64,000 nucleotides of DNA from Bartonella grahamii subsp. shimonis (lineage in GTDB: Bacteria; Pseudomonadota; Alphaproteobacteria; Rhizobiales; Rhizobiaceae). Where the stretch lies: contig NZ_CP123961.1 of the NCBI RefSeq assembly GCF_036327415.1, positions 2,082,501-2,146,500 of the forward strand, read 5' to 3'. This document shows positions 20,043-28,507 of the stretch, piece by piece; the first letter of the stretch is position 1, and each line of letters starts with the position of its first letter. Under the pieces are notes generated by a model that made no database searches, was not told the origin of the DNA, and was given only the letters and a program-made list of their open reading frames with translations. The position numbers and the translations under genes are program-made.

Positions 20043-21047
20043 TCAGGCTTTGACAGCATAAACCACCGCCATATTGACAGGACGTGTTTCATCCTCCCCT
20101 GTTTTTTTCAACAAGACCTTATGTTCATGCTCTCCCGCAGCTTCTGTCAACCAATTTTTATTGAGCATTACAGATGCATACTCTTGAGAGCTACCCCAAC
20201 CGTGGATTATAACATAGTTTTTAAACATTGGATAACTATGCTGGTGCTTGCCTGTTGAATCTGTTTTTCCTTCATGGGTATGAGATTTAAAAGACTCTTC
20301 TTGTCGACTTCCCAAGAGACGTCCTTTATCAATTTCTTTTCCACTATCGAGCCCCCGTAAAAACATTCCACGCAAATCGGGAACATTGAATGTTGTTCTC
20401 CCGTCTCCTTTTCCCCATGTTTCCCCCAGAACAGCAAAGAGATTGGCATAGTTTTTTCGTGAATATTCTTTCCCATCACAGAGTAACCACCCAGGAGGTA
20501 TTTTTTCCGTAGCAAAAGTCCCAATAAATCCGGACGAAAAAGATTCAGGCAAAGGAGGAAAGGGAGGGATTTCAGGCAGTTTTATAGTAGGATTGGTTAA
20601 AAACCAGCCATCAGCATTTTTTCCGGCAATATCACGCGTATAAACGATTTCATAAAGCCCCCCCTTTTGAATTTCTTCCCCCTTTAAAGGCATAATACCC
20701 TCTGGCGTTGCCATATAAGTTGGTCTTGGCGGCAATTGATTTAAAGAAACACTTGTTATTCCTCTATTGACGCCTTGTGCTTTAAAGCGCACAACAATGC
20801 CATCCATATAAGTCTCAAAAAAAGACTTTGTTGCCAAACGGAGTGATGTTCTCTCATTCTCCACATCAACTGTAAACTGTGTTTCAATCCCGCCCCCATT
20901 ATCCAACAAATATTCTTTGATACGTTGCATCATAGCGCGAGCACTATCATTGACTGAGCTTGGAGGTTGCCCTTCTGCCCAGTTTATACTTTCATCGACA
21001 TAAGCATTTTCTGATGCAATAATTGACCAATCATAAATCGAACTCAT
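20043..21047 (-). CDS. Phage tail fibre / tail collar protein
   Basis: 334 residues. The N-terminus (SINWAEGQPPSSVNDSARAM) is typical of podovirus-like tail proteins. The C-terminal half carries a tail collar domain at about 176-250 (GFIGTFATEKIPPGWLLCDG, YANLFAVLGETWGKGDGRTT, FNVPDLRGMFLRGLD). It finishes with ETRPVNMAVVYAVKA, the usual collar ending. It is the last gene of the structural cluster and its ATG overlaps the stop of the gene before it by 4 bases, so the two are translationally coupled. It probably forms the receptor-binding fibre of the particle. Confidence 0.9.
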   Translation of the reverse strand: MSSIYDWSIIASENAYVDESINWAEGQPPSSVNDSARAMMQRIKEYLLDNGGGIETQFTVDVENERTSLRLATKSFFETYMDGIVVRFKAQGVNRGITSVSLNQLPPRPTYMATPEGIMPLKGEEIQKGGLYEIVYTRDIAGKNADGWFLTNPTIKLPEIPPFPPLPESFSSGFIGTFATEKIPPGWLLCDGKEYSRKNYANLFAVLGETWGKGDGRTTFNVPDLRGMFLRGLDSGKEIDKGRLLGSRQEESFKSHTHEGKTDSTGKHQHSYPMFKNYVIIHGWGSSQEYASVMLNKNWLTEAAGEHEHKVLLKKTGEDETRPVNMAVVYAVKA

Positions 21048-22183
21048 AGAAGATACTCTTTTTTCAAAAAGGGAAAACGAGCAAAAAATGAAGAAAAGAA
21101 AGCCGCAATTTTATTTTTAGATGCCGGTATTTTCTCCCCTTTCATTTTCTCCATTTTCAGGCCTATTTTGTCATAATCAACATGCAATAATTTTGTTTTT
21201 GCATTGACATAAACAGCTTCAGGCTTCACACGCAATACGTCTTGCGCCAGAACGCCCTGATAACGTTGTGGATTTCCTTTATAATTAAAGGTATAAAGGG
21301 GATATCCCTTTTTCTGCCCCACAGGGATAATATTTTCTTTTGCTCTCACATCACAAAGCCCTAAAATTCCTCCGACCAATCCAAGTACTTGCTGCGCATC
21401 ACGCAATGGATCTTTTGTCACAGAAGGCATTGTTGTGGATTTTCCTGAAGTTGTTCCGTAATTTCCAGCAGCCTGTGTTCCTATTTGTAACAAGCTTTGC
21501 AATCGGTTCCAATCTTGATTATCTTTTTCTGACCATTTTTGGCGTTCAGCATCTAAGATATTTTGACGGTTTATATCTTGAACCATGCCCCCTTTCAAAG
21601 CATTGCTTTGCACGTTACTCTGTCCTTGATAATAGCTATTTGCCGCATTAACCTGATCATTGAGAGAGCGATCAATCATCTGGTTTGCATTCATCATATT
21701 GTTAATATCTTGATTATATTGCTGTGCTGCAGCATTTGTTGCCAAGGCACCTAGTTCATCGGCCAGCACACCGGTATGAGCCCCAGAGCCATAACGCCCT
21801 GCCCCAGACATCGATTGATTAATTGCATCGGAAGTTTTATTCAGGGCATTTTGCAATGCAGTATTAAATTTACTATTGCTTCCAATCCAGCTTCCTTTAG
21901 CCATACTGGAAAGATTTGTAGCGCTGTTGGTTGGTGCATTCAACCATTGCATTACCGTTGGATTGTTATAAAGCCCTGCTGCTTGTTGTAAACCGGACAG
22001 CGCATTTTTTGTCATATCACTAAGACCAGCAACTCTCTCTCCTTGATAAACGTTTCCACCAATTCCTTTATTATAAAGCCCAAGCGCGTCAGCACTAGCT
22101 TGTTTAAAAATATCCGCCGCCCAAGCGGGTGGAGCGTTTGTTTGAGTTGTTGTCTGCACTTGAGGTGTGGTTTTTCTACTCAT
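21044..22183 (-). CDS. Phage tail protein with C-terminal S74 chaperone-like domain
   Basis: 379 residues. The first 250 residues are Ala/Asn/Gln-rich and helical (PPAWAADIFKQASADALGLY). The last 100 contain a peptidase S74-type intramolecular chaperone signature (CDVRAKENIIPVG, then RYQGVLAQDVLRVKPEAVYV). In other phages this domain helps a trimeric fibre fold and then cuts itself off; the conserved Ser/Lys pair is not evident here, so autocleavage is uncertain. It overlaps its neighbours on both sides by 4 bases, which shows a tightly packed tail operon. Confidence 0.8.
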   Translation of the reverse strand: MSRKTTPQVQTTTQTNAPPAWAADIFKQASADALGLYNKGIGGNVYQGERVAGLSDMTKNALSGLQQAAGLYNNPTVMQWLNAPTNSATNLSSMAKGSWIGSNSKFNTALQNALNKTSDAINQSMSGAGRYGSGAHTGVLADELGALATNAAAQQYNQDINNMMNANQMIDRSLNDQVNAANSYYQGQSNVQSNALKGGMVQDINRQNILDAERQKWSEKDNQDWNRLQSLLQIGTQAAGNYGTTSGKSTTMPSVTKDPLRDAQQVLGLVGGILGLCDVRAKENIIPVGQKKGYPLYTFNYKGNPQRYQGVLAQDVLRVKPEAVYVNAKTKLLHVDYDKIGLKMEKMKGEKIPASKNKIAAFFSSFFARFPFLKKEYLL

Positions 22184-22662
22184 GGACCCAGAACCTTTCT
22201 ATATTGAATAAGATTACGAGAATATCCGTGATAAGCGAGCTTTTTCGCCCATCCAGTTCTTCCAAACATGTGTATTTCTTCAGCGTTGATTTTTCGCGCC
22301 CATTTTTCGACTTCATCAATCAATTTGACCAATTTCAGCCCTCCCTCTCCAGCAAGATCTGAGAGAACGACGCATTTTTTCCCCGTATGGGCACTTTCAA
22401 CTTTGGTTATTGCAAAAGCACTAAATTGGATTTTATTTTTTAAGACAAGCCACAATTGTGCTTGTCCTGTTGCGATTTCTTCAGCAATTTTTTCCAGACA
22501 AACATCATCCGGAAAGCGCTGAGCATATTTTTGAAACGCAGCATTAAGGGCCTCTTGATAGGGCGCTATTTTTTCCCATGGCCATTGATCTGTTAAATGA
22601 GCAGAATACAAATCTTGACTCTCTTGCATCATGGCTTTGGCTCTTTTAGTTTTGTCACTCAT
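22180..22662 (-). CDS. Phage-cluster protein with GNAT-like features
   Basis: 160 residues. The layout resembles a small GNAT-fold protein: a helical start (SHLTDQWPWEKIAPYQEALN in part), beta strands around AQLWLVLKNKIQFSAFAITK, and an amphipathic helix at GGLKLVKLIDEVEKWARKIN. It ends with EIHMFGRTGWAKKLAYHGYS, as in many podovirus genes lying between head and tail genes. Whether it binds acetyl-CoA is unknown. The stop overlaps the start of the next gene (ATGA), so it is part of the tail operon. Confidence 0.65.
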   Translation of the reverse strand: MSDKTKRAKAMMQESQDLYSAHLTDQWPWEKIAPYQEALNAAFQKYAQRFPDDVCLEKIAEEIATGQAQLWLVLKNKIQFSAFAITKVESAHTGKKCVVLSDLAGEGGLKLVKLIDEVEKWARKINAEEIHMFGRTGWAKKLAYHGYSRNLIQYRKVLGP

Positions 22663-22889
22663 CTCCCCTCAAATAACATCCTCCCCCTACGCATGTCACA
22701 CGTTCCATGCTTACCGCACAACTTTCAAAAAACAATACAACAAAAGAAAAGAAGCCCCTTTATCCCTTTGTCACAAAAAATAGGAAACTTTCTTCTTTAT
22801 AAAAATAAAAAATTGTGCAGACTATTTTTCCTTTATCGCAGACAAGCATGCAGCATAACGAACCACCTTATTCCTTCGATGATAAAGGC

Positions 22890-23100
22890 TTGGACCTACC
22901 GCATGCTATTATATAAAGGGCATGCCTACCGCATGCTATTATATAAAGGGCATGCTTACCGCATGCTATTATATAAAGAGGCATGCCTACCGCATTGTTC
23001 TTTGTACTATAAAAGGGCATGCCTACCGCATACTATTATATAAAGAGGCAATGCTTACCGCATTGTTCTTTGTACTATAAAAAGGCATGCTTACCGCATG
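22890..23100. repeat. About 30-bp tandem repeat containing the end of a phage gene
   Basis: About seven units of the form GGCATGCCTACCGCATGCTA plus TTATATAAAG. Some units carry a longer variant with CCGCATTGTTCTTTGTAC. The unit nearest the phage gene includes its stop codon and last codons (RAGMR), so the array has grown by copying the gene end outward. GCATGC palindromes recur in every unit. Confidence 0.85.
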
Positions 23101-24554
23101 CCGGCCCGCGTCAATTCCACATCAAATCCGGTAACATGAGTCCAGTTCACTCCCTCAGGAATACGCAATTTAAAGCGATAAAACCGTGCCCTTGCGCGAC
23201 AATGAATTTGTCCAGTATTATAAGAGGGCTGTTTTTCTGGCAACCAAACAGTTTCCTCTTCAAGAGATTGTCGAAAGCGCATTCCCACAGACAAATAAAA
23301 CTTTCCACTATTGACTTGAGGCATAATATTTTTCACCCGTGTTATCATGCCATTTGTCTGCCCCATTTCTTGCGATGTCACCACACAAGCCATAGGAGAA
23401 CCAGAAAACGAACCAAGTCTGCCCTGTTGATCAAATGCCCCCAGAATAGGCGATTCATTTTTCCAAGCTTTACTATCGAGAGAAAAGGACAAATCATCAA
23501 TATTCTTCGTCACAAAATCAAGACCTTCTAGGGTTGTTCCGGCTAAGAAAATAGGCAATATCATTTTGATATCGACGAGTGCTTTTGTCCATTTTTGCAA
23601 TCCCCAATCATAAATGAGCAAGATACGTTTATGAAGGTTCTCATCAGAATCAACCATCCAATAAACACGATTATACACCCCATCGATAGCCGCAGACATG
23701 GTACATAGATTATCCTGCCTTGATTTTGCTGTCATCGTTCGATCCACTTTTTCGAATCCAATGGGTATAATCTGTCCCTCATTTGTTATTTGATAAAAAC
23801 CACCCTCATCGGCAAAGAATGCTAAGTCTCCTCGACAAACAATCGATTCAGCATTTTTTGCGCCTCGTTTATCGTGAATTTTTTGGAAACTAAAAATAAT
23901 CTTAGATCCAGGGATAAAAGAGCCGGCATAGATTGCAGAACGCATAAAGATAATTGGATTTGTTGTCTCGGTTGCCCCTTGCACAAATCCGCCATCAGGA
24001 AAATCTTGATAATCACAGCTTTTTTTCCCCACAGTCCAAAATTCAGCATCATTCAATCCAGACCAATGGACGCGTCTTGGATTCTCGGTTAATTTCATCA
24101 AACAAACGAAATCTCCCCAGATCCGAACAATCCCCGCTTGTGGTGGATTTCCTCCTAAATTTCTAAACCTTTTATCATGATTAATATCAATCACTTGTGG
24201 TTTATCATTGGCATTAACAGCAATGATAAAATCACCAAACAAAGCAAAAGACCACGGAGCATCAACATTAGCCAGATAAGATTTTCCTTTTTGGCTAATA
24301 TCTTTCCACTTCATTGTGGTATTATCAAGTAAGTAGATTTTTTCTCTTGTCCCGACAATAATAGAAACCCCATTTTTTGTTTTAACCGCAAGAGCGCCTA
24401 AAATTGGCTCAGGACACGGCTCTGATAAAGGTTCAAAACTCGGCATAGGGATATAGGAGCCATCAGCTGATAGCACATTGACAAGTTCATCGGTAAAAAT
24501 TCCATTGATATCCGCCACATCGGGTCGATAATCAGCGATTGGGAAAAAAGCCAT
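23091..24554 (-). CDS. Phage structural protein, probable tail or packaged-DNA stabilisation protein
   Basis: 487 residues from the ATG at 24554 (MAFFPIADYRPDVADING). This start is supported by a GGGGGT ribosome site; a longer frame to 24626 exists only because of duplicated upstream DNA. The sequence is beta-rich with repeated short motifs (GVSIIVGTREKIYLLD, GDFVCLMKL, GDLAFFADEGGFYQI). That suggests a beta-propeller such as seen in gp10-like packaged-DNA stabilisation or tail tube proteins of P22-like phages. The position between adaptor and tail fibres supports this. The exact function is inferred. Confidence 0.75.
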   Translation of the reverse strand: MAFFPIADYRPDVADINGIFTDELVNVLSADGSYIPMPSFEPLSEPCPEPILGALAVKTKNGVSIIVGTREKIYLLDNTTMKWKDISQKGKSYLANVDAPWSFALFGDFIIAVNANDKPQVIDINHDKRFRNLGGNPPQAGIVRIWGDFVCLMKLTENPRRVHWSGLNDAEFWTVGKKSCDYQDFPDGGFVQGATETTNPIIFMRSAIYAGSFIPGSKIIFSFQKIHDKRGAKNAESIVCRGDLAFFADEGGFYQITNEGQIIPIGFEKVDRTMTAKSRQDNLCTMSAAIDGVYNRVYWMVDSDENLHKRILLIYDWGLQKWTKALVDIKMILPIFLAGTTLEGLDFVTKNIDDLSFSLDSKAWKNESPILGAFDQQGRLGSFSGSPMACVVTSQEMGQTNGMITRVKNIMPQVNSGKFYLSVGMRFRQSLEEETVWLPEKQPSYNTGQIHCRARARFYRFKLRIPEGVNWTHVTGFDVELTRAGMR

Positions 24555-24564
24555 CAAGACCCCC

Positions 24565-24974
24565 ATAAAATCTTTGAAAAGCCTAGTGCCATTCAAAACA
24601 TCAAGACTTATTGATTGAAATAACAAAAACCCTTAAAACTCTAAGGGCATAAAATTCAATAAAATACACAACCCCAAGTTGATAAACACGTCGAAAAAAA
24701 TGATACCACAAATAATGGCGTATCCAATGTCATCCACCAGAGACCGACCAAAATCAACCGCCCGCACCAACCCAATGATTGAGAAAAAAACTCTCCCCAT
24801 AAAATCTTTGAAAAGCCTAGTGCCATTCAAAACATCAAGACTTATTGATTGAAATAACAAAAGCCCTTAAAACTCTAAGGGCATAAAATTCAATAAAATA
24901 CACAACCCCAAGTTGATAAACACGTCGAAAAAAATGATACCACAAATAATGGCGTATCCAGCGTCATCCACCAG
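24565..24974. repeat. Direct repeat of about 180 bp, two copies plus partial third, upstream of phage gene
   Basis: Copies at about 24565-24745 and 24798-24974 are almost identical. Each copy starts next to a variant of the 5' end of the downstream gene. A further variant of that 5' end (GGCTTTTTCCCAAATCG on the minus strand) appears at about 25040. Each copy encodes the same tail (CGIIFFDVFINLGLCILLNF) of a small membrane protein; only 24633-24860 is an ORF of 75 codons, and it may be a real small gene or an accident. Confidence 0.8.
24622..24650 (-). terminator. Terminator-like hairpin, minus strand (second copy at 24863-24882)
   Basis: On the minus strand GCCCTTAGAGTTTTAAGGGT forms a 6-base stem followed by TTTTT. 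It lies inside the duplicated segment and overlaps the stop codon of the small ORF. A second copy at 24863-24882 has a 7-base stem but only four T. Both sit between the adaptor gene and the next structural gene, so they could lower downstream expression. Confidence 0.5.
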
Positions 24975-25051
24975 CCCTTCACCATAAATACCCAACGCTT
25001 CATCCAACCATAAGGGATAAAGCAGCCATCAACGATTTGGGAAAAAGCCTT

Positions 25052-25741
25052 TTAAAAACTCATTGGACGAATCTTTGAAGAACCTTTTCGGCGCGATGTT
25101 TCAATGCGCAAAGCTTGAAGCTGTTCTTGAAAATCTCTGAAAGAAACGGCGGCATATTCAGGATCTTTAAGAATATTTTTATAAAGTTCATATTTTGCCC
25201 GTGCTTTAATAAGATCAAAAGCATAAATCAACCAAGGATTATTGTCCTCTTTCAGCTGTTCATCGGCAAAATGAACAGGAGCATAAGAAAGTTGGACAGT
25301 TTCTACATGTTCTGGTGTTGGAAAGAGTCCTATTTTTTGATCAAGGCACGTATAAAAGAATGGCGTTCCTAGCGCAGGGTGCATACCATATTGTTGATGC
25401 AACACTTCCAAGGGCTTAAAGAACAACTTTGTTGGTGTTGCATTCTTTGTTGTTAAAAAGACGTCTTCCAAACACTTTTCTGATTCAATAAAAACCCCCT
25501 CTTCTTGCCCATACCATGTTTTACCACTTTGTGTTTTGAACGTCCTTTCTCTTTTTTCATTAAAGAAAAAGGGTTCGCATTCACACAAACGCAAAGCCGT
25601 AAAAATTGAATCTTGAATTTGCAGGGAATATTCCGCTGTTGTATCGTCAATTTCATCTTGAATAAGCGCAACCATATAAGCAAAAGTTTTAGAATGGTCT
25701 GAATGTGTAAGGTTTAGAGGATCAGTAGATAAAGTGGTCAT
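25052..25741 (-). CDS. Putative head-to-tail adaptor protein of phage-like cluster
   Basis: 229 residues, helical at both ends. The N-terminal part (FAYMVALIQDEIDDTTAEYS, then IQDSIFTALRLCE) and the C-terminal helices (YAFDLIKARAKYELYKNILK, then YAAVSFRDFQEQLQALR) resemble small adaptor/connector proteins that dock under the portal. Its place directly downstream of the capsid gene fits. The family assignment is inference from size, fold pattern and position; I cannot match a named family with certainty. An alternative is a head completion protein. Confidence 0.65.
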   Translation of the reverse strand: MTTLSTDPLNLTHSDHSKTFAYMVALIQDEIDDTTAEYSLQIQDSIFTALRLCECEPFFFNEKRERTFKTQSGKTWYGQEEGVFIESEKCLEDVFLTTKNATPTKLFFKPLEVLHQQYGMHPALGTPFFYTCLDQKIGLFPTPEHVETVQLSYAPVHFADEQLKEDNNPWLIYAFDLIKARAKYELYKNILKDPEYAAVSFRDFQEQLQALRIETSRRKGSSKIRPMSF

Positions 25742-25822
25742 AAGCCTGTCCTTTTTCTGGAAGCATTTTAAATTTTCCCCCCAACAAGAAGAATCTATTG
25801 GGGGGAAGTAAGCAAATTCGCT

Positions 25823-26941
25823 TTAAGCAGGTGCTCCATAAGTTGGAATAACGATAGTACCAAAATCCTGAGCCCCTTGCGTACTTCCTGGCAAGGTAAA
25901 GCAAGTTTTTTTCATCCCAATAATGGTTTTTGCCGCAACCCCGAATTCTCTTTCATAGTCGAAGAGTTCTTCGACCAATTTATAGCGTGTTTCACCTCGA
26001 TCTTTACCAAAAGCAATCACAGCACTCTGGGCACCAAGTAGAACAGCCCGCCGCACATTTGGTACAGCTTTATTTGCCGCTCCAGATTCGACTCCTTCGG
26101 TAATATGTTCAGCTTCGCGCAAAACCACACCATTATACATGCCCAAAGATCCATCATAGAGCGGATTTTTGATGCGACTTCCATTATAGATTGCCTTGGT
26201 AATGTCGAGCCATTGCCCTGCATCTGTATTGGTTCGCAATTGCGTCACCTGGGTTGGATGGAGATAAAGCACATAGACATTTTCCCCATCAATCCGCACG
26301 GGTCTAATTTTTGGATTTGCCAATTTAGCCCGTTCAACAGCTTTATCAATGAGCTTGAGATCAAAAACATCGTTTGATTTTAAGTCTTCATCTTTTGTTT
26401 TTCCATTAGGGCGCACGACGCGTTTATCGGTTGGCGCTGTTGGTGCATTAAAACCATAATGAACCGGTTTAAGAGTAATAGTACGTCCCTCAAAGTTAAT
26501 AGCTTTTGCGGTATATCCACACACTTGAATGAAGAACATCATACTCAGACGATCTGCATACCAATCAACCAAACCATTTTTTGCTTCGGTACGCAAATCA
26601 TGGAGAATTCGTTGCTGATCAATCGTTCCTTCATTTTTGACACGCACGGCATGAACAAGTTCATTAATTGCCAAGCGATCATTGAGAAACTGTAAAGCTT
26701 CTTCATTGCCTTCCAATGTCTGCCCTTCACTCACCCCATCGCCGAGCAACTGCACACGCAAATTAAAGCTAATGGCATCCCCACTTGCTTTCGTGGTTTC
26801 ATCCTTTAATTGTACGATACTGTTTGAATCATTTCCAATCAACGGTGCAATAGGAATTGCTTTTGAGACTTCTTGGTTTAATAATTTAGACCATGTGCGC
26901 ACTGCCATTGGGTCATTAAGTCCGATATAAGTTACAGTCAT
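25823..26941 (-). CDS. Major capsid protein, N4-gp56 family
   Basis: 372 residues from the ATG at 26941, chosen for its AGAGGAT ribosome site; upstream codons to 27007 read through a terminator hairpin. The sequence is characteristic of N4-gp56-type HK97-fold capsids: TYIGLNDPMAVRTWSKLLNQ at the start, SGDAISFNLRVQLLGDGVSE, and GLVDWYADRLSMMFFIQVCG. It forms the icosahedral shell. It follows the scaffold gene with a 490-base gap containing a minisatellite and a terminator, unusual for a capsid operon. Confidence 0.92.
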   Translation of the reverse strand: MTVTYIGLNDPMAVRTWSKLLNQEVSKAIPIAPLIGNDSNSIVQLKDETTKASGDAISFNLRVQLLGDGVSEGQTLEGNEEALQFLNDRLAINELVHAVRVKNEGTIDQQRILHDLRTEAKNGLVDWYADRLSMMFFIQVCGYTAKAINFEGRTITLKPVHYGFNAPTAPTDKRVVRPNGKTKDEDLKSNDVFDLKLIDKAVERAKLANPKIRPVRIDGENVYVLYLHPTQVTQLRTNTDAGQWLDITKAIYNGSRIKNPLYDGSLGMYNGVVLREAEHITEGVESGAANKAVPNVRRAVLLGAQSAVIAFGKDRGETRYKLVEELFDYEREFGVAAKTIIGMKKTCFTLPGSTQGAQDFGTIVIPTYGAPA

Positions 26942-26966
26942 TTTATCCTCTAAAAGTTTTATTGAC

Positions 26967-26990
26967 ATAAAAAACCCGGCAAAGCGCCGG
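26967..26990 (-). terminator. Rho-independent terminator just upstream of the capsid gene
   Basis: On the minus strand CCGGCGCTTTGCCGG followed by GTTTTTT gives a GC-rich 5-base stem and a T-run. It lies only about 26 bases before the capsid ATG. Transcripts coming from the scaffold gene would meet it first, leaving little room for a separate capsid promoter. Confidence 0.7.
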
Positions 26991-27109
26991 TTGTTAAAAC
27001 ACCACATTTCATTTCAGATGGTGAATAGGTTATTCGTGTGTTTTATCTCATTTCTGTTAGCGTCTGCCTCCCCCTTATAAGAGCTCTCCTCACCACATCC
27101 ATGCTTTGA

Positions 27110-27430
27110 GAAATCCCCGTTTCCCCCCTCCACCCGAAGCTCTCCACGTTCCCGCAAAAACATCCCCCGCATTCCCTGCGCTAAAAGCCTCTCACGTTCC
27201 CGCAAAAAACATCCCCCGCATTCTCCGCGCTAAAAGCCTCTCACGTTCCCGCAAAAAACACATCCCCCGCATTCTCCGCGCTAAAAGCCTCTCCACGTTC
27301 CCGCAAAAACATCCCCCCACAATTCCCTGCGCTAAAAGCCTCTCACGTTCCCGCAAAAAACACATCCCCCGCATTCTCCGCGCTAAAGCCTCACGTTCCC
27401 GCAAAAAACACAGCCCCCGCATTCTTGTTT
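27110..27430. repeat. About 50-bp minisatellite after the scaffold gene
   Basis: About six imperfect copies of a unit built from CACGTTCCCGCAAAAAACAC, ATCCCCCGCATTCTCCGCGC and TAAAAGCCTCT, with length differences of a few bases between units. It begins after a spacer following the terminator and abuts the scaffold stop codon. ORFs across it on both strands are low-complexity artefacts. Confidence 0.9.
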
Positions 27431-28204
27431 TTAAAATTCTCTTCCCCCCATTAAACGATTAAAAGCAGCTTTATTTTTAGGATCAGAAACCCAAGCGCTA
27501 AACTCTGCTTCTGACATTTTATCAAGCATATCCAAAGAAATCGGTCCATTTGGCGTCAAACCGTTATAAGCAGCAAGTGTACGTGCAGAATTGTGTCTTT
27601 CCTGTAAATTTTCACCCATGTTATTGGGAACATTTGTGTAGCCAATTTTTTGTGCAATAGAGTAAATCACTTCAGCCGGATTTTGATTTTTTCGCGCACA
27701 ATCGCGTAAGATCTGTTTCAACTCATCACCAATCAACGCATCAATATTTTTAGGATCAGCCATCTCAGGATAAAGCGAAGCGCAAGCTGCCAATTGTTTA
27801 GCCCGCGTTTCATAAATAAAATCAGCGGCTTGATCAAAATCATGATGCTTTTGTTTAACACTTGCAACAGACTGCTGATAGAACGCATGCAACTGTTCTG
27901 CTTCGCGAGCCAGAGAAGGTTGTTGTTTTTCATGTAACAGCCCTTGTTTTTGAAGTGTTTTTCCCAGCCATTGCATATAGCCCATAAAGTCTTTTTGCGG
28001 ATCTGGCGGAGCATCTTCTCCCCCTTGCACTTCTTTTCCAGCCTTTTGCGAAGAGTCCTGTTTTGGCTGCGTTTGCCCTTGAAAATTATCTTCTAGAGTT
28101 TTTGCTTCTCTTCCAATTTCACCGTCTTCTCCCTCTTGTGTTGAGAGTAGATAATCCTGTTTCAATTGGTTTTGTTCTGCCGGCATTAAGTGTTCTTGAT
28201 CCAT
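27431..28204 (-). CDS. Putative capsid scaffold protein
   Basis: 257 residues from the ATG at 28204 (MDQEHLMPAEQNQLKQDYLL), preferred because AGAAGG lies 8 bases upstream; 9 more codons are open above it. The protein is highly charged, Gln/Glu/Lys-rich and mostly helical (HDFDQAADFIYETRAKQLAA), the usual character of P22-type scaffolds. The C-terminal segment (LDKMSEAEFSAWVSDPKNKA, then FNRLMGG) resembles the capsid-binding tail of such proteins. Its location between portal and capsid is the canonical scaffold position. Confidence 0.75.
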   Translation of the reverse strand: MDQEHLMPAEQNQLKQDYLLSTQEGEDGEIGREAKTLEDNFQGQTQPKQDSSQKAGKEVQGGEDAPPDPQKDFMGYMQWLGKTLQKQGLLHEKQQPSLAREAEQLHAFYQQSVASVKQKHHDFDQAADFIYETRAKQLAACASLYPEMADPKNIDALIGDELKQILRDCARKNQNPAEVIYSIAQKIGYTNVPNNMGENLQERHNSARTLAAYNGLTPNGPISLDMLDKMSEAEFSAWVSDPKNKAAFNRLMGGREF

Positions 28205-28507
28205 GAGGTTAACCTTCTCTTTTTTAAACAATAAAATTAAATTTTTCAGATAAAACAGCCTGAGAGCATTTAGCCCCTTAATGCTTACCCATTATCACTT
28301 GAGCTCCAGTAATGCCCCCACATGGCTCCTCCACCATGACGACAAGACGCTATCGAACATTTTCCCCCATACACACTGTCCAATAAAACAGCTCTTCTGA
28401 GATAAAGAGAAGCGACATTGCACGACATAAGCAACATGGTACTATGGGAATTTATAGACACCCTTCAATTGATGAAATTCATCCAAGAGAGCACATCATA
28501 AAGCACC
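28205..28507. other. Spacer between portal and scaffold genes
   Basis: About 300 bases, no supported gene. A short C-rich stretch at about 28300-28400 may be noncoding or a promoter region for the scaffold gene; no motif is clear. Confidence 0.35.

Noticed and set aside
27106..27462. Arg/Ser-rich ORFs on both strands
   Set aside because: Minisatellite artefacts overlapping the scaffold gene end.
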